This document shows positions 44,701-52,380 of a DNA stretch of 64,000 bases, in pieces. The position numbers were made by a program, and so were the translations under genes. The DNA lies in the NCBI GenBank assembly GCA_030637745.1, contig DAOWFX010000127.1:4759-68758 (forward strand), read 5' to 3'. A model generated the notes under the pieces. It was not told where the DNA came from. It saw only the letters and a list, made by a program, of their open reading frames with translations, and did no database searches. The number at the start of each line of letters is the position of its first letter. Within the stretch, counting starts at the first letter, position 1. The DNA is from JAGLOK01 sp023139005. Lineage in GTDB: Bacteria; Bacillota; Clostridia; Christensenellales; UMGS416.

Positions 44701-45273
44701 GACTTTGCAGAGCTCAACGAACGCTATACAGAGCACAAAATGCAGTGTGATGATTTGGTAAAGGCAGAAAGTGATTTACTACAGGTCATTGAGGGGCTCA
44801 ACAAACAAATGCGTGAGAAATTTGCAAAAGAATTTAAAATGCTCAATGAGTTCTTCTCATATAACTTCACAAAGCTTTTCGGCGGCGGCACTGCGCATCT
44901 ATCACTGTCGGACGAGGAAGATATCCTAAACAGTGGTATCATAATTGAAGCACAGCCTCCGGGGAAGAAGCTTCAAATGCTGTCTCTCCTATCCGGTGGA
45001 GAAAAGGCGTTGACTGCAACAGCCATACTCTTTGCAATGCTTAAGCATCGTCCATCACCATTTTGCTTGCTGGACGAGATTGAAACAGCACTTGATGATG
45101 CCAACCTACATCATTTCACTGATTTCCTAAAAGATTATTCAACAGATACACAATTCGTACTCATCACACACAGAAGGCCCACAATGGAATCGTGTGATAT
45201 CCTCTATGGAGTGACGATGGAGGAGAAGGGGGTATCGAAGATGGTGTCTGTTAAGATCGCAGATTACGCATAG
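41719..45273 (+). CDS. smc: Chromosome segregation/condensation protein SMC
   Basis: An 1184-residue SMC ATPase that with ScpA/ScpB organises and separates chromosomes. TTG start with AGAAGG upstream. Walker A GPNGSGKSN (about 32-40), long coiled coil (about 170-500), hinge (about 510-660, NLMMGVVADIIDVPNDY ... GDVVNPGGSMSGGSR), second coiled coil (670-1000), and the C-terminal head with signature LLSGGEKALTATA and Walker B FCLLDEIETALDD. Full length for the family. It is followed by a folded non-coding stretch instead of ftsY directly. Confidence 0.97.
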   Translation: MHLKKLELYGFKSFADKVEINFDEGITGVVGPNGSGKSNIGDAMRWVLGESSARSLRGARMEDVIFNGAQKRNPLGWCEVTLIFDNSDSVLPIEFTEVAISRRVYRNGEGEYLINRAACRRKDIVELFRDTGIGREGYSIIGQGRIADMLSHKPDERRDVFHEAAGIMKYRARRDEAQRRLDGTRNNIQRLSDIMEEMERQLGPLKRQSKNARRYIDISTNLKELEINRFLCDYARLHKNIQQSMQEINEFESHTKQEVDTIDQNNNTLNELTLSVARYENEIQNTRNSIESMTTRISERHGTEIILEERLTYAQQEQIRLLDEIDIEHNRAQELLTEAQELQDALDNKGGDSEKIQQDILDIKSRIKAIALEIDTRQQDIDEKKNIMMQELSHMADINSSSGRLEAMIESYTSRRGELQENLNNASRQKEIYDDIRTEMKDAVDSLYDTIAHLQEKTDNHTQKRNDYRQNREALEKDLQSKRDRERNLETRIQMLNTLIKDYDGFSNPVRFLFSQNDTKNLMMGVVADIIDVPNDYTSAVERALGGAMQHIITSSDYEAKELIGMLRKNQAGRATFLPIDAIKGRYLKEHEQHILDLPGCIGVAADLMNFDEKYREIVYSLLGRTVICDNIDSAVALAKKIRYACKFVTLKGDVVNPGGSMSGGSRNTKEYSPIARRNQLEELGKLVIVATKDVEEVKEKLTSIVSQMDTQRTQMDTDVKDLNEARIAYAREKERFDKLQASTEDNDTQMNEIKAQLERINENIEDANREITNISTASQDAQKKDTVSREEIAKAQVQVNALRENHDEMKEHLDKLMSLGAADEKERATASQRILWLQKEAQRLTDLIEKKKQQHTENEELSVQQKDELVDSKTSVGDEKSQLENLKTQLEDKINAQEDERNRLTSIQELISVSQNRQVELGDRKHQHQMKYEKSTMELEQIQNRIWDYYELTYQGTLEYKNEQLDLTDADEEIDRMRRQIKAMGTVNVNAVRDFAELNERYTEHKMQCDDLVKAESDLLQVIEGLNKQMREKFAKEFKMLNEFFSYNFTKLFGGGTAHLSLSDEEDILNSGIIIEAQPPGKKLQMLSLLSGGEKALTATAILFAMLKHRPSPFCLLDEIETALDDANLHHFTDFLKDYSTDTQFVLITHRRPTMESCDILYGVTMEEKGVSKMVSVKIADYA

Positions 45274-45364
45274 AGCTCACTGGCGTGAGCTTTCGATTCA
45301 AATAAAATGAATTTGAATCGAGTGTCTTGAAAAACTCAAAAAACTCGGTGGCTTTTAAGCCACC
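45274..45364 (+). repeat. Three consecutive hairpins after smc
   Basis: AGCTCAC/GTGAGCT (45274-45291), an 11-bp perfect stem TCGATTCAAAT/ATTTGAATCGA (45293-45321), and GGTGGCTT/AAGCCACC (45347-45364). The first starts right after the smc stop. The last may be a weak terminator, as TTCGTGCATTTTT follows. Confidence 0.7.
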
Positions 45365-45417
45365 TTCGTGCATTTTTAAGTTTTCCGCTTTATGATGTGC
45401 AGATATTAGCCATAGAT

Positions 45418-45490
45418 TAACATTCCCGGCACATGTCCGTGAATGTTTGCATACTTCGTGTTGGGGATTAGTAGAAATTTTTACTTGGAT
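45418..45490 (+). repeat. Diverged ~73-bp direct repeat, copy 1
   Basis: Begins TAACATTCC and contains GAATGTTT, TACTTCGTGTTGG and TTAG-AGAA blocks shared with 45626-45700. The ACATTC/GAATGT arms form a stem. Non-coding in all frames. Confidence 0.75.
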
Positions 45491-45625
45491 ACAAATCTCG
45501 AAAAATCTTCTATTACTTATAAACGCTCTTTACTAAATAAATACGCTCACTTATTTACTTATCAACCTCACGACATCTTGTAGCGTTTTTATGTACGACT
45601 ACTGTGTACATGCTATGTTAAGAGC

Positions 45626-45700
45626 TAACATTCCCTGCAGATGTCCGAGAATGTTTTTATACTTCGTGTTGGTGAATTAGCAGAAGCTTCTTGATTGGAG
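45626..45700 (+). repeat. Diverged ~75-bp direct repeat, copy 2
   Basis: Second copy, about 208 bp after the first, with the same ACATTC/GAATGT stem and TACTTCGTGTTGG core. Between copies there are further short hairpins (AAACGCT/AGCGTTT, ATGTAC/GTACAT). Confidence 0.75.
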
Positions 45701-45753
45701 ATCATCATTAGGTCATTCTACGATTTACCACAGTATGGTATAATGCATTTCTT

Positions 45754-46401
45754 ATGGAGAATATGAAAAAACAAAATAAGCTTGCAAATTATCTTATTAT
45801 AATACTCGTTACTTATATACTAGTTACTGTGTTGAGTCGGGTTGGGTCTTCTGTGACGTTTGAAATGATGATGAATGGAAAGATAGAAGAGTCAGTATAT
45901 ATTACAATAAGCAATGTTACAGCATTGCTTACGATAATTATTGTTAGCTTTATCATTTCATTGGTAGTAACTATATCGGGATTTATTCTTTCAAAAAACC
46001 CAGAATCAATGAGCGGTATATTGGCAGATAATTTTGAGACAACATTCATCATATCAAGTATCTACTATTATGCAATGATGCTTTTACCTGTGCCTTTTTA
46101 CATTTTGATTTTGTTCAGAGAAGGAAAGAAGATTAACTGGTTTATTCTCCTAAAGCTTGCAACGCTATTTACAATAGTTATCAAAGATATCAGTACTTTG
46201 ATGAGAAATTTCCTAGATTACAATCTAAAAATAATCTCAATATTCGATTTTGATACGAAGTTTCCGATACTTGGATTCATACGAACCAATAGAGTTATAT
46301 CTACTATCAATTCTTATCTTTGGGTGGTCGGGGTCATCATTATAATCATACAGGTCAAAAAAGCGTTGAAAGCGCAAAACGATTTATTGGATGAAGTGTA
46401 A
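45754..46401 (+). CDS. Unknown multi-pass membrane protein between smc and ftsY
   Basis: A 215-residue protein with about five hydrophobic segments (about 12-32, 48-77, 97-123, 128-150, 182-203). TATGGAGA context precedes the ATG, giving weak ribosome-binding support. I recognise no family. Gene position inside the conserved smc-ftsY-ffh block is unusual. AT-rich codon use is like the neighbours. Confidence 0.6.
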   Translation: MENMKKQNKLANYLIIILVTYILVTVLSRVGSSVTFEMMMNGKIEESVYITISNVTALLTIIIVSFIISLVVTISGFILSKNPESMSGILADNFETTFIISSIYYYAMMLLPVPFYILILFREGKKINWFILLKLATLFTIVIKDISTLMRNFLDYNLKIISIFDFDTKFPILGFIRTNRVISTINSYLWVVGVIIIIIQVKKALKAQNDLLDEV

Positions 46402-46560
46402 GATTAGAACAATTTATTTATTAATCTTTTGTCCTCTTGCGTTGCCATACATACCTTCATAATATCTCCTGCTAAAATTATTTTCACATTAACTATATGC
46501 TATCATATCTAAAATATGAATAATAAACGGTTATTAAAGGCTTGTGAAAGTTAAAATATA

Positions 46561-46589
46561 TTGAGATTCACCATCATTTGGTTTATGAT
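46561..46589 (+). promoter_or_regulatory. Promoter of ftsY
   Basis: TTGAGA (46561-46566), 17-bp spacer, TATGAT (46584-46589), 25 bp before the ftsY start. Confidence 0.55.
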
Positions 46590-46614
46590 AATAAAAAAGT
46601 TATAGGGGACCGAT

Positions 46615-47514
46615 TTGCCATCATTAATTAAAAAATTGAAAGAGAAATTAGCCAAAACGCATCATGCGATATCCTCGCGAGTAGATGATTTGTTGAAGTA
46701 CTATAAAGAAATTGACGATGACTTCTTTGAAGAGCTCGAAGAAGTGTTGATTGCATCGGATATGGGAATGGATTTGTCCCTTGAGATTGTAGAAAGCGTC
46801 AAGAAACGCATAAGTGAGAAGAAGACCGGGGATGTAGGTGTCATCCATGGCATACTGCGTACAGAGATTATTTCTAAAATGGATACACACAAACAAGAGG
46901 TTGCAACACCCGCAGTAATACTGTTGGTAGGTGTAAATGGTACCGGAAAGACAACCACAGCTGCAAAGCTTGCAGCACTTCACAAAGCAGAAGGCAAAAA
47001 AGTAATGCTATGTGCTGCTGATACATTTCGTGCAGCAGCTATTGACCAACTCCAATTATGGGCAGATAGGGTGAACGTGGAACTCATCGCACAAGGTGAG
47101 GGTGCAGACCCCGCAGCAGTGGTTCATGATGCGATTGGTGCTGCAAAAGCACGGAGCGCAGATGTGTTGATTTGCGACACAGCAGGCAGGCTTCACAATA
47201 AGAAAAACTTAATGAATGAATTGGAGAAAATCAATAGAATCATTAATACGCAGTGGCCGGATGCACATCGCTATGTCTACTTGGTCATCGATGCAACCAC
47301 AGGACAAAATGCATTGATGCAGGTAAAGCTTTTTAGCCAAACATGTGATGTATCAGGCATTGTAGTAACAAAGCTTGACGGTACTGCAAAGGGTGGTGCT
47401 ATCGTAGCTGCTCGAAAGATGACAGGACTCCCCGTGGTGTATATCGGTGTCGGCGAAGGTGTAGATGATTTGCTAGAATTTGACGCAGAAGCATTTGCTA
47501 CTGCGATTATATAA
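46615..47514 (+). CDS. ftsY: Signal recognition particle receptor FtsY
   Basis: GTPase that docks SRP-ribosome complexes at the membrane. A 299-residue protein starting at TTG with TAGGGGA upstream. It lacks the long acidic N-terminal A domain and consists of the N domain (about 1-90) and G domain with GVNGTGKTTTAAKL, DTFRAAAIDQL, DTAGRLHNK, TKLDGTAKGG and YIGVGEGVDDL. Short A-domain-free FtsY is normal for Gram-positives. Confidence 0.96.
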   Translation: MPSLIKKLKEKLAKTHHAISSRVDDLLKYYKEIDDDFFEELEEVLIASDMGMDLSLEIVESVKKRISEKKTGDVGVIHGILRTEIISKMDTHKQEVATPAVILLVGVNGTGKTTTAAKLAALHKAEGKKVMLCAADTFRAAAIDQLQLWADRVNVELIAQGEGADPAAVVHDAIGAAKARSADVLICDTAGRLHNKKNLMNELEKINRIINTQWPDAHRYVYLVIDATTGQNALMQVKLFSQTCDVSGIVVTKLDGTAKGGAIVAARKMTGLPVVYIGVGEGVDDLLEFDAEAFATAII

Positions 47515-47609
47515 ACAGTGAATACTTTGATTTACAAACTATTTAGTGGATTCCTGTTTTGACATAATCATAATGGTGTATCATATAGATATACATTGAG
47601 GATGGTAAG

Positions 47610-48104
47610 ATGCTAGAAAGATTAAAAAACAGAATTACGACACAAAAGTCTATTTTTGCGCTATTTGCAATAATGACATGCTTCTACATGTTCAATACCA
47701 TTATATTTTCAGTTTCATTTATAAAAGACCTCAAATCACTGGGGATGGCGTTTTATATTGAAAACCCACTATTGCTGATATCTTACGTACTTGAGTCACC
47801 TGTCAGCATGGTCCTGTTTTTGATATTATTAAGCAATCAATATAAAATTGCATGGGATGAGAAAAGAACAGGAAATAATCATGCGATTGTGCTAACGGTT
47901 TTCTTAATCATGATAAGGTTTGCCAGTGAAATCACTTTCTATATTGCGAAAAAAATATTGATGGAAGGGCAATACTCAGTACAGACGTATTTACTTTCTT
48001 ATGTGTCTGTCTTTGGAATGGTGCAAACTGTTGTATTCGCTTTTTCAATATACTATTTAATCAATTTAATCAAGCTAAAAAAGGCATCTGCAGACAAGCT
48101 TTAG
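47610..48104 (+). CDS. Unknown membrane protein between ftsY and ylxM
   Basis: A 164-residue protein with four hydrophobic segments (about 15-36, 55-78, 92-112, 128-150). GAGGATGGTAAG lies before the ATG. No family recognised. Like the protein at 45754 it interrupts the SRP block, but the two sequences are not obviously related. Confidence 0.6.
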   Translation: MLERLKNRITTQKSIFALFAIMTCFYMFNTIIFSVSFIKDLKSLGMAFYIENPLLLISYVLESPVSMVLFLILLSNQYKIAWDEKRTGNNHAIVLTVFLIMIRFASEITFYIAKKILMEGQYSVQTYLLSYVSVFGMVQTVVFAFSIYYLINLIKLKKASADKL

Positions 48105-48121
48105 GTGTAAAGCAAAAATAC

Positions 48122-48149
48122 TTGACATCAACATAGAATCATGTATAAT
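48122..48149 (+). promoter_or_regulatory. Promoter of ylxM-ffh
   Basis: Perfect TTGACA (48122-48127), 16-bp spacer, perfect TATAAT (48144-48149). Confidence 0.78.
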
Positions 48150-48159
48150 GACATAGGGT

Positions 48160-48179
48160 GTAAAGCAAATAAGCTTTAC
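48160..48179 (+). promoter_or_regulatory. Leader hairpin before ylxM
   Basis: GTAAAGC (48160-48166) pairs with GCTTTAC (48173-48179), followed by CTTTATTTTTATT. It is close to the expected transcript start and resembles a weak terminator or 5' stabiliser. Confidence 0.45.
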
Positions 48180-48205
48180 GCTTTATTTTTATTCAAGGTG
48201 CGTTT

Positions 48206-48556
48206 ATGGAAAAGAATGTTGAAATATCGATACTACTCGATTTATATGGGCCACTACTGACCGATACACAGCGTCAGGCCATTTCAGAGCACTATGATGA
48301 AGACCAGTCTTTCAGTGAGATAGGGCAACGATTGGATAAAACCCGTCAAGCAGTACATGATGCTGTATCCAAGGGCGTATCCTCATTGTATGAATTTGAA
48401 GAAAAACTGGGCATGATGAAGCGATACCTTACATTTGAAGAAGAGATTGCTGTATTGCAGGAAATCGCCGAAATCCAAGATGCCAGTACATGGATGAAAC
48501 TCAAAGAATCTATAGACAAACTGCGTGCATTGTGGGAGGAAAATGATGGCGTTTGA
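48206..48556 (+). CDS. ylxM: YlxM-like SRP-associated HTH protein
   Basis: A 116-residue protein of the UPF0122/YlxM family with a sigma-region-4-like helix-turn-helix (LTDTQRQAISEHYDEDQSFSEIGQRLDKTRQAVHDAVSKG). YlxM is encoded with ffh in Gram-positives and assists SRP assembly and GTPase activity. The stop lies 10 bp inside ffh, so the two are translationally coupled. Confidence 0.9.
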   Translation: MEKNVEISILLDLYGPLLTDTQRQAISEHYDEDQSFSEIGQRLDKTRQAVHDAVSKGVSSLYEFEEKLGMMKRYLTFEEEIAVLQEIAEIQDASTWMKLKESIDKLRALWEENDGV

Positions 48557-49871
48557 AGGCTTGAGTGAAAAGCTAAATGCTATATTTTCAAGGCTTACAC
48601 AACGTGGAAAGCTTACAGAAGCAGATGTGAAAGTTGCCATGCGTGAAGTGCGCCTTGCACTACTTGAAGCGGATGTCAACTATTTGGTCGTCAAGGACTT
48701 TGTAAAGAAAGTATCTGCACGTGCTATAGGTAGCGAGGTACTAGAAAGCCTTACACCGGGACAGCAGGTCATCAAGATCGTGAATGAAGGGCTGACTGCT
48801 TTGATGGGCAAAAAAGCAGAGAAGATAAATTATACTCAAAATCCACCAACAGTCATTATGTTGTGTGGTCTGCAGGGTGCAGGTAAGACTACAACAGCTG
48901 CAAAGCTTGCAAAGCTGATGGTAGAAAAGGAAAACAAACGTCCGATGTTGGTGGGCTGTGATATTTACAGACCCGCAGCGATGAAGCAATTGCAAGTGGT
49001 AGGTGACAGCGTGGGCGTACCGGTCTTCATTAAAGAAGGTAAGAACCCAGTAGAGATTGCAAAGCTTGCACTCAAAGAAGCAAAAAAACAGGGACGCGAT
49101 GTCGTAATATTAGATACTGCTGGTAGATTGAGTATTGACAGTGAACTGATGGATGAGATTGAAAACATCAAAAAAGCAGTTTCCCCACATGAAATATTGC
49201 TAGTGCTGGACGCGATGACAGGACAAGACGCCGTGAACACAGCTACAGCTTTTGATGAAAAGGTAAGCATTACAGGTGCTATCCTTACAAAGCTAGATGG
49301 TGACTCTCGTGGTGGTGCGGCGCTTTCATTGCGACATGTTACAGGAAAGCCTATCAAGTTTGCAACTATCGGTGAAAAGCTAAAAGACATCGAGCTCTTT
49401 CACCCTGAACGCATGGCATCTCGTATACTGGGTATGGGCGATATGCTGACGTTGATTGAAAAGGCTGAAGCAAGCTTTGATGAGAAAACTGCAATATCGC
49501 TTCAAAAGAAGATGAAGACTGCTTCATTTACACTCGAAGATTACCTAGGTCAGTTTGAACAGATGAACAAAATGGGCGGACTATCATCCATCATGTCGAT
49601 GATGCCGGGTGCGAAGGGATTGAATGCTGATGATATCGATGAAAAGCAAATCGATAGAACAAAAGCGATTATCCTCTCGATGACACCGATTGAAAGAAGA
49701 AGACCAAAGATACTGAATGCATCACGCAAAAAACGTATCGCAAGAGGTTGTGGGATGCAAGTACAAGACATCAACCGACTGCTCAAGCAATTTGAGCAAA
49801 CGAAGGTGATGATGAAGCGCATGACCAGTGGCAAAAAAGGTGGTGGTATGCCATTTGGGATGCCTTTCTAG
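48546..49871 (+). CDS. ffh: Signal recognition particle protein Ffh
   Basis: A 441-residue SRP54 GTPase that binds signal peptides and 4.5S-type RNA. The ATG at 48546 (MAFEGLSEKL) is best placed for GGAGG at 48535-48539; 48543 is an alternative. NG domains show GLQGAGKTTTAAKLA, DIYRPAAMKQL, DTAGRLSID and TKLDGDSRGG. The M domain (about 320-441) has the SMMPG loop and a Met-rich Lys/Gly tail. An imperfect palindrome starts at its stop codon. Confidence 0.97.
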   Translation: MAFEGLSEKLNAIFSRLTQRGKLTEADVKVAMREVRLALLEADVNYLVVKDFVKKVSARAIGSEVLESLTPGQQVIKIVNEGLTALMGKKAEKINYTQNPPTVIMLCGLQGAGKTTTAAKLAKLMVEKENKRPMLVGCDIYRPAAMKQLQVVGDSVGVPVFIKEGKNPVEIAKLALKEAKKQGRDVVILDTAGRLSIDSELMDEIENIKKAVSPHEILLVLDAMTGQDAVNTATAFDEKVSITGAILTKLDGDSRGGAALSLRHVTGKPIKFATIGEKLKDIELFHPERMASRILGMGDMLTLIEKAEASFDEKTAISLQKKMKTASFTLEDYLGQFEQMNKMGGLSSIMSMMPGAKGLNADDIDEKQIDRTKAIILSMTPIERRRPKILNASRKKRIARGCGMQVQDINRLLKQFEQTKVMMKRMTSGKKGGGMPFGMPF

Positions 49872-49999
49872 TATGACAGCTTGAAAGCACTACTAACCAC
49901 CGCGATCCTAAAAATCGAAATACGTCATTTATGACGCGATAAACTTCTTTTTCGATTTTGAATCTCACGATGTTTATCAGTACTTTGAAGCTCTCATAC
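49871..49999 (+). repeat. 129-bp imperfect palindromic (MITE-like) element after ffh
   Basis: Arms 49871-49891 and 49979-49999 match at 18 of 21 positions in inverted orientation. Inside, AAAATCGAAA (49911-49920) pairs perfectly with TTTCGATTTT (49950-49959), and CGTCAT pairs with ATGACG (49923-49936). The whole stretch can fold into one long hairpin. It begins at the last base of the ffh stop codon; no coding potential. Confidence 0.75.
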
Positions 50000-50121
50000 A
50001 ATAATGTGGATTAATAAAGAATGATATTAAATATGGTTACCATATTGGAATATAAAACAAAGTAATGGATGTGAAGAGAAGACAGATACATCGGTTGCAA
50101 AAATAAACGATGGAGGAAACT

Positions 50122-50367
50122 ATGGCAGTAAAAATTCGACTAAAGAGAATGGGCGCAAAAAAGAAACCATTTTATCGTATTGTTGCAGCGGATTCGCGTG
50201 CACCAAGAGATGGCAAGTTCATTGAACAATTAGGTTACTACAATCCAACAGTGAAGCCTGTAGAACTTAAAGTGGATGCTGAAGCATGCAAAAAATGGCT
50301 CGCAACCGGAGCACAACCAACAGAAACCGTACGCAGCTTGCTTAAAAAAAGCGGCGTAATAGAGTAG
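50122..50367 (+). CDS. rpsP: Ribosomal protein S16
   Basis: An 81-residue 30S subunit protein. ATG 50122 (MAVKIRLKRMGAKKKPFYRI) follows GGAGGAAAC, so the ATG 12 bases earlier is part of the leader. The sequence is canonical through KWLATGAQPTETVRSLLKK. First gene of the rpsP-KH-rimM-trmD-rplS operon. Confidence 0.97.
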   Translation: MAVKIRLKRMGAKKKPFYRIVAADSRAPRDGKFIEQLGYYNPTVKPVELKVDAEACKKWLATGAQPTETVRSLLKKSGVIE

Positions 50368-50371
50368 GTGC

Positions 50372-50614
50372 ATGATGGATAGAGTAAAAGATCTTGTAGA
50401 ATATGTTGCAAAAGCACTGGTACATGACCCTAGTTTGGTTAAAGTGAATGTTGTGGACAAAGACCGTGTTGTGGTGATTGAACTCAATGTTGGCGAAAAA
50501 GACATGGGACGCGTAATCGGTAAGCAAGGACGTATCGCAAAAGCAATCCGTGCAGTGGTAAAGAGTGCAACAGTAGATGAACAGAAGAAATATCTTGTGG
50601 AGATCGTCGACTAA
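50372..50614 (+). CDS. khpA: KH-domain RNA-binding protein (KhpA/YlqC)
   Basis: An 80-residue single KH-domain protein with the RNA-binding GxxG loop in RVIGKQGRIAKAIR (about 48-61). KhpA pairs with KhpB to bind small RNAs and mRNAs in Gram-positives. Begins 4 bp after rpsP and ends 1 bp before rimM, the standard order. Confidence 0.93.
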   Translation: MMDRVKDLVEYVAKALVHDPSLVKVNVVDKDRVVVIELNVGEKDMGRVIGKQGRIAKAIRAVVKSATVDEQKKYLVEIVD

Positions 50615-50615
50615 G

Positions 50616-51131
50616 ATGGAAAAAAGATATGTTGTTGCAATAGTGACAAAACCACACGGGATTCGTGGAGAGGCGAAACTTACATCACTGGGAGATGATC
50701 CGTCCGAACTGTTGGAGCTTGAAAAAGTCTATACAGCTCAAAGCGGAGATAATTTCTTAACTATTACTAAGTCGTGGCGATATAAAGACACGGTTTGTAT
50801 GGCATTTGATGAGGTCACATCTCGTGAGGATGCAGAAGCCCTACGCGGAAAATCTTTGTACATAAACACTAGTGATATGCCACCTCTTGATGAGAATGCA
50901 TACTATCTAAGAGACTTGATTGGATGTATCATCAAAGATGAAAATTGTGTGGTACTAGGAAAGATACATAATGTACTGCAACATGGCGCAGCGGATGTAT
51001 ATGTAGTTAAGGGAGAAAAAAACTTCATGATGCCTGCTGTAAAACATGTGATTGAAAGCGTAGATGTTGAAGGCAAAGTAATTGTTGTAAACTCTATATC
51101 GTTAGATGAAGTGATTGTCTATGAAGATTAG
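50616..51131 (+). CDS. rimM: 16S rRNA processing protein RimM
   Basis: A 171-residue maturation factor that binds S19 and helps assemble the 30S head. The start at 50616 (MEKRYVVAIVTKPHGIRGEAKL) fits the family; the longer frame overlaps khpA. RimM N-domain at about 5-85 and PRC-barrel at about 95-168 (AYYLRDLIGCIIKDE). Translation is probably coupled to khpA. Confidence 0.95.
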   Translation: MEKRYVVAIVTKPHGIRGEAKLTSLGDDPSELLELEKVYTAQSGDNFLTITKSWRYKDTVCMAFDEVTSREDAEALRGKSLYINTSDMPPLDENAYYLRDLIGCIIKDENCVVLGKIHNVLQHGAADVYVVKGEKNFMMPAVKHVIESVDVEGKVIVVNSISLDEVIVYED

Positions 51132-51828
51132 CATACTAACACTGTTTTGTGAGATGTTTGAAGGCTACTTCAATACATCTATTGCAAAGCGAGCGATTGA
51201 AAATGGACACTTGGATGTAGAAACAGTGGACATTAGAGCATTTTCAACCGATAAGCACAAGAAAACCGATGACTATCCCTTTGGTGGAGGCGCGGGACTT
51301 GTGATGACATCACAACCCATCTTTGATGCGATGACGCATGTGCAGAAAAACAACAGCAATGCAAAGGTGATTTATCTTTCGCCTCAAGGTGTAACGCTCG
51401 ATTATAAAATCGCAAGAGAACTTGCACAAGAAGAAGGACTCATCCTTCTATGCGGACACTATGAAGGCGTAGACCAGAGAGTCATTGATGAACTGTGCGA
51501 TATGGAGCTTTCCATTGGGGACTATGTATTAACCGGTGGTGAAATCCCAGCGATGGCATTGGTGGACACAATGATGCGTTTTATCCCAGGAGTTGTAGGC
51601 AATGAAGATGTACATGTGGATGAATCATTTGAAGATGGAATGCTTGAGTATCCACAATACACACGTCCTGCAGACTTTCGAGGAAACAAGGTGCCTGAAG
51701 TGTTGCTTTCAGGACACCACAAGAAGATCCAAGAATGGCGAAGGAAAAAGCAACTGGAAAAAACACAGAAAGTGCGTCCTGATTTGATATCGGACACACG
51801 AACAAAGGATAAAAAATTAAAGTCCTAG
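51121..51828 (+). CDS. trmD: tRNA (guanine-N1)-methyltransferase TrmD
   Basis: Makes m1G37 in tRNA, preventing +1 frameshifts. A 235-residue SPOUT enzyme starting at ATG 51121 (MKISILTLFCEMF), inside the rimM end; the TTG two codons earlier is possible. Trefoil-knot motifs LLCGHYEGVDQRVIDE and SIGDYVLTGGEIPAM are intact, as is the C-terminal GHHKKIQEWRRK. Confidence 0.96.
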   Translation: MKISILTLFCEMFEGYFNTSIAKRAIENGHLDVETVDIRAFSTDKHKKTDDYPFGGGAGLVMTSQPIFDAMTHVQKNNSNAKVIYLSPQGVTLDYKIARELAQEEGLILLCGHYEGVDQRVIDELCDMELSIGDYVLTGGEIPAMALVDTMMRFIPGVVGNEDVHVDESFEDGMLEYPQYTRPADFRGNKVPEVLLSGHHKKIQEWRRKKQLEKTQKVRPDLISDTRTKDKKLKS

Positions 51829-51947
51829 ATAGGCTCAAGGATGATGTGGCTTGAATTGCACAAAGCGCTTTGATATAATATGTGCGCAAAATGGAAATTC
51901 AAAGATAACTTATCTTTCCTATAAGGATAAGAAAGGATGAAAATATT

Positions 51948-52295
51948 ATGATTGATATGAAGACATTAGAACTCGAACAGATGCGTGATGACCTTCCTGA
52001 ATTTTCAGTGGGTGATACTGTTCGTATATTGGTAAAGGTAGTTGAGGGCACGCGCGAAAGAACACAAGCCTTTGAAGGCTTGGTAATTGCAAAAAGAAAT
52101 GGCGGCATTAACGAAACATTCACCGTAAGAAGAATATCATACGGTATTGGAGTGGAACGTACATTTTTGGTGAACTCTCCACGTATTGCAGGTATTGAGA
52201 TTATACGTAAAGGTAAAGTACGACGTGCAAAGCTATACTACATGCGTGCACTCAGAGGAAAGTCTGCAAGAGTGAAAGAAAAAAGCCGCAGATAA
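51948..52295 (+). CDS. rplS: Ribosomal protein L19
   Basis: A 115-residue 50S protein at the subunit interface. FSVGDTVRILVKVVEGTRERTQAFEGLVIAKR, SYGIGVERTFLVNSPRI and KVRRAKLYYMRALRGKSARV are canonical. GAAAGGAT precedes the ATG. A hairpin (52305-52315 with 52318-52328, no T-run) follows the gene. Confidence 0.97.
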   Translation: MIDMKTLELEQMRDDLPEFSVGDTVRILVKVVEGTRERTQAFEGLVIAKRNGGINETFTVRRISYGIGVERTFLVNSPRIAGIEIIRKGKVRRAKLYYMRALRGKSARVKEKSRR

Positions 52296-52380
52296 CTACA
52301 TGGCAGCACAGTGAAGTTTCATTGTGCTAGCATTATGTAAAAAACTACTGCATTTATAAGTAAACCAAGGAGGTTTATAC

